Assembly (NCBI GenBank): GCA_902803675.1
Contig: CADCQZ010000146.1
Location: 1 to 10,349 of the forward strand
DNA: 10,349 nucleotides
Reading direction: 5' to 3'
DNA from: an uncultured Eubacteriales bacterium
Lineage (GTDB): Bacteria > Bacillota_A > Clostridia > Christensenellales > Aristaeellaceae
The position numbers and the translations under genes were made by a program. Numbering within the stretch: the first letter of the stretch is position 1; each line of letters opens with the position of its first letter. Below the pieces are notes generated by a model, which searched no databases, was not told where the DNA came from, and worked only from the letters and a program-made list of their open reading frames with translations. Positions 5,290 to 10,349 of the stretch are shown one piece after another.

Positions 5290-8200
5290 ACAGCCGGGCA
5301 TTCCTGGAGACGGTCCGGCCGGTCCCGGCGATACGGGACTTTCTGGACTGCGTGAAAAACGGCCGCCGGGCGGCGGTCTATGATACCTGCGACGGACAGC
5401 GCGCTCTCCTCACGGCCCTGGCGGCCCTGGATGAGGACCGGTGCGTGCTTTTGATCACCTCCTCCGCCGCGCGGGCCCAGCGCCTGCAGGGGGACATCTC
5501 CGCCATCCTGGGAGAGGAGGAGCGCTGCGGGCTGCTCACCGCGCGGGAGCAGCTGTTCCTTCGCGGCACCGCCGGCCGGGAGGGCCTGACGGACACGCTG
5601 CGCGTGCTCCGTGAGATGCGGGAGGGCCGCTGCCGCGTGCTGGTGTGCGCCGCCGACGCCGTCATGGCACCCCTGTGGCCCCGGGACGCTTTTTCATCCC
5701 ACGCCCTTTCGTTCCGTTCGGGGGACCGATACGAGCTCAAAGCGGTGCTGGACGCCCTGATCCGGATGGGCTATGAGCGGGCGCCCATGGCCGAGGGCCC
5801 CGGGCAGTTCGCCCAGAGGGGCGATATCCTGGACGTGTTCCCCGGCGAGGGCGGGTCCCCGCTCCGGCTGGAGTTTTTCGACGATGAGCTGGACCTGATA
5901 CGCACCTTCGATCCCCTCAGCCAGCGGAGCCTTGAAAAAAACCTGAGCGAGGTGACGGTGTACCCTGCCTTCCCCTTCCTGCTGCCCGGGGACGCCGCCC
6001 GGGAGATGACGAAGAAAGTCCGGGCCGCCTTCGACCGCCGCAAGGAAGCGCGGCCGGAGGAGAACCCCGCTTCCTGGGGCATTTTCCAGGAGCTGGAGCG
6101 GTGCCGCACTTTTGAGGAGACGGGGGTCTATCCCGGGGACGCGGGCAAATGGGCCGCCTTCGCGGGGCAGGAGCGCGCCTTCATCTGGGAGCAGTTCAGG
6201 ACCGATCCCGTGATCCTGCTGGACGAGAGCCAGCGCATCACCGAGCGCTGGCAGGACCGGGAGAACGGCTTCATGGAGGACCTGAAGTCCTCGCTGGACC
6301 GGGGCGACGCGCTGCCGGAGTGGCAGGGCGCCCAGTTCACCTGCGGCGAGGTCAAAAAAGCGCTGGATCAGCGGCCGGCCATCCTCCTGGAGGGCCTGCT
6401 CCGGGGGCTGGGCGGCTTCGCGCCCAAGACCCTGATCGGGTTCGCGGGCAGGAACGCGCCGAAGTATTACGGCCGCATGGACGAGCTCACGCGGGATATC
6501 CGGGCGTACCGTCAGCGGGGCGCCCGGGTGTGGTTCTGCGCTGCGGGCGGGAGCCGGCGGGACCGGATCCGGAACGCCCTGAGCCCCTTCAATATCGAGA
6601 TCACGGAGGACGACATCCTCCCCTGGAACCTGAGCCAGGGCTTCTCCTTCGGGGAAGACACCCTCTTCCTGACGGGCGGGGACATGTTCGGCGCGGGCAC
6701 CGGCACCTCTTCCGGCCGCAAAAAGACCGCCCGCAAGACCCTCACCCGCAAGCTGGAGGCCTTTACCGACCTGACCGAAGGGGACTATGTGGTCCATGAG
6801 AACTTCGGCATCGGCGTGTTCGAAGGCACCGTGCGCCTCCAGAGCGACGGTGTGTGGCGGGATTATTTTTACATCCGCTACCAGGGCACCGACCGGCTCT
6901 ATGTGCCCATCGACCAGTTCGAGCGGGTGCAGAAATACCTGTCCGGCGACAGCGAGGAAGCCCCCCAGCTGGACAGCCTCAACTCCACCAAATGGCTCAA
7001 GACCCAGAAGAAGGTCCGGGCCGGGCTCAAACAGCTGGCCTTCGACCTGGTGCAGCTCTACGCCCGCCGGCAGGCGGCGCCGGGCTACGCCTTCCAGAAG
7101 GACACCCCCTGGCAGGCGGAGTTCGAGGACGCGTTCCCCCACGAGCTGACCGCGGACCAGGAACAGGCCGTGGCGGAGATCAAGGAGGACATGGAAAAGC
7201 CCGTCAACATGGACCGGCTCCTGTGCGGGGACGTGGGCTTCGGCAAGACCGAGGTGGCCCTGAGAGCGGCGTTCAAGTGCGTGATGTCCGGCAAACAGGC
7301 GGCGCTTTTGTGCCCCACCACCGTGCTGTGCCAGCAGCATTTCTACACGGTGCAGAACCGGTTCAAGGATTTTCCCGTCCGCGTGGAGTCCCTGAGCCGA
7401 TTCAGGACCGCGGCCGAGTCCAAGCGCGTCCTCAATGCCCTGAAGAACGGGGACGTGGACATCGTGGTGGGCACCCACCGCCTGCTGGGCAAGGACGTGG
7501 TCTTCAAGGACCTGGGGCTGCTGATCGTGGACGAGGAGCAGCGCTTCGGCGTGAGCCACAAGGAAAAGATCAAGGATTACAAGACCGAGGTGGACGTGCT
7601 CACCCTGAGCGCCACCCCCATCCCCCGCACGCTCCACATGTCCATGATCGGGGTGCGGGACATGAGCGTCCTGTCCACGCCGCCCGAGGAGCGCTTCCCG
7701 GTGCAGACCTACGTGATGGAGTATTCCGACAGCGTGATCCGGGACGCCCTGGCCCGGGAGATCGCAAGGGGCGGCCAGGCCTATTTCCTGTACAACCGGG
7801 TGGAGTCCATCGAGCGCTTCGCCGACAGGCTCCGCACCCTGCTGCCGGAGGCCCGGATCGGGGTGGCCCACGGGCAGATGGAGGAAAAGCGCCTTGAGAA
7901 CGTGATGATGGATTTCTACGACGGGGAACTGGACGTGCTGCTGTGCTCCACCATCATCGAGAACGGCCTGGACGTGCCCCGGGCCAACACCCTGGTGGTC
8001 TACGAGGCGGACCGCTTCGGCCTGAGCCAGCTGTACCAGCTGCGGGGCCGGGTGGGGCGCTCGAGCCGCACAGCCTTCGCCTATTTCACCGTCCGGCCGG
8101 ACAAGAGCCTGAGCGAGACCGCCGAAAAGCGCCTGGACGCCATCCGGGATTTCACCGCTTTCGGCTCCGGCTTCCGCATCGCCATGCGGGACCTGGAGAT

Positions 8201-8819
8201 CCGGGGCTCGGGCAATATCTTCGGCCCGGAGCAGAGCGGCAATGTGGCGGCGGTGGGCTACGACCTGTACTGCAAGATGATCCAGGACGCGGTGTCCGAG
8301 CTCATGCCGGGCAGCACAGCCGCAAGGCGCGTGGCCACCCGGATGGAGCTGAAGATGGACGCCTTCCTGCCGGCGGACTACGTATCCGGCGAGCATCAGC
8401 GCATGGAGATCTTCCGGAAGATCGCCGCCATCACCGGGCGGGAGGACCGGGAGGACCTGCTGGACGAGATGATCGACCGGTACGGCAACGTGCCGGACAG
8501 CGTGGTCAATCTGGTGAACGTGGCCCATCTGAAGGCCGTGTGCTCTTCCCTGGGCATATCCCGGGTCAGCGGCACCAGGGGGCTGCTCACCATGCAGCTG
8601 GAGATCTGCGACGATCCGGAAAAATGGTACCTGGCCATGAACGAAACGGACAGGCGCCTCACGTTCTCCGCCGGGAAGACCGTGGGCGTGCTCTTCCGGG
8701 AGCAGGATAAGGACATCGCTTCCCTGACCCGGGACGCCATCCCGGTGATGGAGAAGCTGGCGGAACGCTTCAGGCGCGACGATCAGACCGAAAAGAAAGA
8801 CGAGGTGCGCCATGAGTGA
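5286..8819 (+). CDS. mfd: Transcription-repair coupling factor Mfd
   Basis: A DNA translocase that removes RNA polymerase stalled at lesions and recruits UvrA for nucleotide excision repair. At 1177 residues it is full length. In order: a UvrB-like N-terminal module carrying GPGQFAQRGDILDVFP (171-186) and LRLEFFDDELD; an RNA-polymerase-interacting CarD-like domain from about 493 to 560 (LTEGDYVVHENFGIGVF starting at 496); RecG-like helicase motifs with Walker A GDVGFGKTE (648-656), Walker B DEEQ (749-752), the SATPIPRTLHMS motif and LRGRVGR motif VI (919-925); then a C-terminal TRCF domain to the end. GGAGG lies 7 bases before the ATG. The start overlaps pth by 4 bases and the end overlaps mnmE by 8. 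All motifs are intact and no frame disruption is seen. Confidence 0.98.
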   Translation: MNSRAFLETVRPVPAIRDFLDCVKNGRRAAVYDTCDGQRALLTALAALDEDRCVLLITSSAARAQRLQGDISAILGEEERCGLLTAREQLFLRGTAGREGLTDTLRVLREMREGRCRVLVCAADAVMAPLWPRDAFSSHALSFRSGDRYELKAVLDALIRMGYERAPMAEGPGQFAQRGDILDVFPGEGGSPLRLEFFDDELDLIRTFDPLSQRSLEKNLSEVTVYPAFPFLLPGDAAREMTKKVRAAFDRRKEARPEENPASWGIFQELERCRTFEETGVYPGDAGKWAAFAGQERAFIWEQFRTDPVILLDESQRITERWQDRENGFMEDLKSSLDRGDALPEWQGAQFTCGEVKKALDQRPAILLEGLLRGLGGFAPKTLIGFAGRNAPKYYGRMDELTRDIRAYRQRGARVWFCAAGGSRRDRIRNALSPFNIEITEDDILPWNLSQGFSFGEDTLFLTGGDMFGAGTGTSSGRKKTARKTLTRKLEAFTDLTEGDYVVHENFGIGVFEGTVRLQSDGVWRDYFYIRYQGTDRLYVPIDQFERVQKYLSGDSEEAPQLDSLNSTKWLKTQKKVRAGLKQLAFDLVQLYARRQAAPGYAFQKDTPWQAEFEDAFPHELTADQEQAVAEIKEDMEKPVNMDRLLCGDVGFGKTEVALRAAFKCVMSGKQAALLCPTTVLCQQHFYTVQNRFKDFPVRVESLSRFRTAAESKRVLNALKNGDVDIVVGTHRLLGKDVVFKDLGLLIVDEEQRFGVSHKEKIKDYKTEVDVLTLSATPIPRTLHMSMIGVRDMSVLSTPPEERFPVQTYVMEYSDSVIRDALAREIARGGQAYFLYNRVESIERFADRLRTLLPEARIGVAHGQMEEKRLENVMMDFYDGELDVLLCSTIIENGLDVPRANTLVVYEADRFGLSQLYQLRGRVGRSSRTAFAYFTVRPDKSLSETAEKRLDAIRDFTAFGSGFRIAMRDLEIRGSGNIFGPEQSGNVAAVGYDLYCKMIQDAVSELMPGSTAARRVATRMELKMDAFLPADYVSGEHQRMEIFRKIAAITGREDREDLLDEMIDRYGNVPDSVVNLVNVAHLKAVCSSLGISRVSGTRGLLTMQLEICDDPEKWYLAMNETDRRLTFSAGKTVGVLFREQDKDIASLTRDAIPVMEKLAERFRRDDQTEKKDEVRHE

Positions 8820-10137
8820 CACGATAGCGGCCCTGGCCACGGCCCCCGGCATGGGCGGCATCGCGGTGGTGAGGGTCAGCGGCCCCGGGGCCGAAACCGC
8901 GCTTCAAAGGCTGTTCTCCGGCCGGCCGCCCTATGAGGACAGGAAGATGATGTACGGCCGCGCCCTGGATCAGGAGGGCGCGATGATCGACGAGTGCATG
9001 GCGGTCATGATGCGCGCCCCCAGGACCTATACCCGGGAGGACGTGGCGGAATTCCATCTCCACGGCGGCGCGTACGCCAGCGCGGAGCTGCTCCGGGCCC
9101 TCGCCGCGATCGGGGTGCGCCCCGCGGAGCCGGGAGAATTCACCAAGCGCGCCTTCCTGAACGGGCGCATCGACCTGAGCCGGGCGGAAGCAGTGATGCG
9201 CCTCATTTCCGCCGAGAGCGGCCAGGCCGCCCGCAGCGCATTGAGGCAGCTCAGGGGCGGGGTGAACAGCTTCGTGGAAGGGGCCATGGATCGGGTGCTC
9301 CGGCTGCTGGCCGGAGTGGAAGCGGCGCTGGATTACCCGGACGAGGTGGATGAGGAGGAAGCCTGCGGCAGCCTTTCCCATGACGCGGAGGCCCTCAGGG
9401 AGGACCTGGAGCGCTCATGCGACGAGCGGGCCGCGGGCCTGATGGACCAGGGCCTCACCGTGGCCATCTTGGGGCCGGTCAACGCGGGCAAGTCCAGCCT
9501 GATGAACGCCCTGTCCGGACAGGACCGGGCCATCGTGACGGACATCCCGGGCACCACCCGGGACATCGTCACCGCGGCCTTCTTTTTGAACGGGGTGAAG
9601 GTCACCCTGTGGGACACGGCGGGCATGCGTGAGACCAGCGAGGCCGTGGAGCTCCTGGGCATCCAAAGGGCGCGGGACGCCGCCGGGAAGGCGGACCTGG
9701 TCCTCATCGTGGCGGACCTGTCCGCGCCGGAGGATCCCGCCGTGGCCCGGCTCATCCGGGAAACGGAAAACAGGCCCCGGCTGATCGTCATGAACAAGCG
9801 GGACCTGCCGCCCCGGTGCCCCGTACCGGAGGGAGAGAACGTGTTCCGGGTATCGGCCCGGACGGGCGAGGGGCTGGGGGAACTTCGGGAAGCCATCGGG
9901 GAGCACACCCGCCTGAGCGGCGGGGAGATCCTGGTGAGCCACCGCCACATCGCCCTGGCCCGGGAGGCGGCGGAAGCCCTCGCGCATTTTGCCGCGGAGC
10001 TGAAGGCGGGGCAGACGCTGGACGCAGCCTGCGTTTATCTGCGCCAGGCCCTGGACGCCCTGGGGCGCATCACCGGCGAACGGGTGGACGAAAAGCTGCT
10101 GGATGAGGTGTTCTCCACCTTCTGCGTGGGGAAATGA
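8812..10137 (+). CDS. mnmE: tRNA uridine-5-carboxymethylaminomethyl modification GTPase MnmE
   Basis: With MnmG it installs the (carboxymethyl)aminomethyl group on wobble uridine 34 of several tRNAs, using a folate one-carbon unit and GTP hydrolysis. The 441 residues show the N-terminal folate-binding dimerisation domain (TIAALATAPGMGGIAVVRVSG; PGEFTKRAFLNGRIDLSRAEAV), a central helical domain, and an inserted G domain with G1 GPVNAGKSS (221-229), G2 TTR (248-250), G3 DTAG (268-271) and G4 NKRD (328-331). The chain ends in the diagnostic FCVGK, with Cys438. G1 has Val where many family members have Pro, a mild variation. GAGG lies 6 bases before the ATG, inside the end of mfd. Its usual partner mnmG is not in the window. 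A terminator follows, so it is the last gene of the pth-mfd-mnmE unit. Confidence 0.97.
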   Translation: MSDTIAALATAPGMGGIAVVRVSGPGAETALQRLFSGRPPYEDRKMMYGRALDQEGAMIDECMAVMMRAPRTYTREDVAEFHLHGGAYASAELLRALAAIGVRPAEPGEFTKRAFLNGRIDLSRAEAVMRLISAESGQAARSALRQLRGGVNSFVEGAMDRVLRLLAGVEAALDYPDEVDEEEACGSLSHDAEALREDLERSCDERAAGLMDQGLTVAILGPVNAGKSSLMNALSGQDRAIVTDIPGTTRDIVTAAFFLNGVKVTLWDTAGMRETSEAVELLGIQRARDAAGKADLVLIVADLSAPEDPAVARLIRETENRPRLIVMNKRDLPPRCPVPEGENVFRVSARTGEGLGELREAIGEHTRLSGGEILVSHRHIALAREAAEALAHFAAELKAGQTLDAACVYLRQALDALGRITGERVDEKLLDEVFSTFCVGK

Positions 10138-10176
10138 CCCGGGGGTGCCGGGTACCCACCCGCACGCCCTCAACAG

Positions 10177-10201
10177 AAAAAGCCCCTTTTCGGGGCTCTT
10201 T
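10177..10201. terminator. Terminator between convergent mnmE and SH3b gene
   Basis: AGCCCC (10181-10186) pairs with GGGGCT (10192-10197) around TTTTC, extended by three A-T pairs outside one mismatch. On the minus strand the stem runs into TTTTT, a good terminator for the SH3b gene. On the plus strand only CTTT follows, a weaker terminator for mnmE 40 bases after its stop. It probably serves both genes. Confidence 0.75.
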
Positions 10202-10214
10202 ATGTTAAGGGAGT

Positions 10215-10349
10215 TCACTTTGTCACATACGCCTTGCTCACGAAACCGGTCTTGCCGGTCACGGAGTCGATGGCCTGGTACCATTCGGGGGTCTCGCCGG
10301 TCACGGTAAGGACGCGGCCTTCGTTGAGCTTGGTGATCACGTTTTTGCC
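10215..10349 (-). CDS. C-terminus of an SH3b-domain protein (partial, runs off the right edge)
   Basis: Only the last 44 codons and the TGA stop (10215-10217) are in the window. The residues end in WYQAIDSVTGKTGFVSKAYVTK and contain VITKLNEGRVLTVTGE upstream. This is the usual bacterial SH3 (SH3_3/SH3b) repeat: a G-x-V-x-V core, W-Y, then TGFV followed by a terminal YV. Such domains are typically in exported proteins that bind or act on the cell wall, often several in tandem at the C-terminus. Any enzymatic domain or signal peptide would lie outside the window, so its job cannot be named. It converges on mnmE with a shared terminator between. Confidence 0.8.
   Translation of the reverse strand, partial: GKNVITKLNEGRVLTVTGETPEWYQAIDSVTGKTGFVSKAYVTK

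Noticed and set aside
4366..5301. Minus-strand open frame covering the pth gene and the divergent promoter region
   Set aside because: It is antisense to an intact pth, merges into the binding-protein gene out of frame, and is explained by GC-rich composition.
5694..8861. 1055-codon open frame on the minus strand antisense to mfd
   Set aside because: Same cause: the opposite strand of an intact mfd with every motif in place. The His-, Pro- and Leu-rich composition has no family resemblance.
10141..10163. GC-rich inverted bases (GGGTG...CACCC, with GGGTACCC) just after mnmE
   Set aside because: Short, imperfect and without a following T-run. The real terminator is the AGCCCC/GGGGCT hairpin shortly after it.

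Overview
The window reads as a GC-rich bacterial chromosome segment. The best guess is a Clostridia-like member of the Bacillota: AAAGGAG/GGAGG-type ribosome binding sites, a pth-mfd pair, an SH3b-type protein, and genes packed with overlaps of a few bases. That placement is inference from style and gene order. No rRNA, tRNA, mobile element or CRISPR array is visible.

Left half (about 34-4560), minus strand: one apparent operon, read from right to left. A promoter at 4528-4556 drives a secreted substrate-binding protein (3474-4487). A strong stem-loop spacer (3367-3396) follows, then the ABC ATPase (2225-3337), a fused two-domain permease (573-2222) and rpiB, a sugar-phosphate isomerase (89-541). 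A bidirectional terminator sits at 34-69. The transporter belongs by sequence to the FbpABC/AfuABC group, usually labelled 'iron(III)'. The linked rpiB and the absence of a Tyr-Tyr pair in the binding protein make a sugar-phosphate or related phosphorylated substrate a reasonable alternative. The rpiB reading frame extends upstream of its first GTG to a CTG codon placed exactly where the family's initiator Met belongs, with a good ribosome binding site 9 bases before it.

Right half (about 4600-10200), plus strand: a divergent promoter (4602-4630) and a short hairpin leader precede pth, mfd and mnmE. pth/mfd overlap by 4 bases (ATGA) and mfd/mnmE by 8, so the three are almost certainly one transcript and translationally coupled. 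They are housekeeping genes: peptidyl-tRNA recycling, transcription-coupled repair and tRNA wobble-uridine modification. A hairpin terminator at about 10177-10201 separates mnmE from the convergent 3' end of an SH3b-domain protein that runs off the right edge.

Most of the window is ordinary core genome. The parts worth a second look are the CTG start of rpiB, the substrate of the rpiB-linked transporter, its apparently unlipidated binding protein, and the structured spacer inside that operon. I see no wholly new system here.
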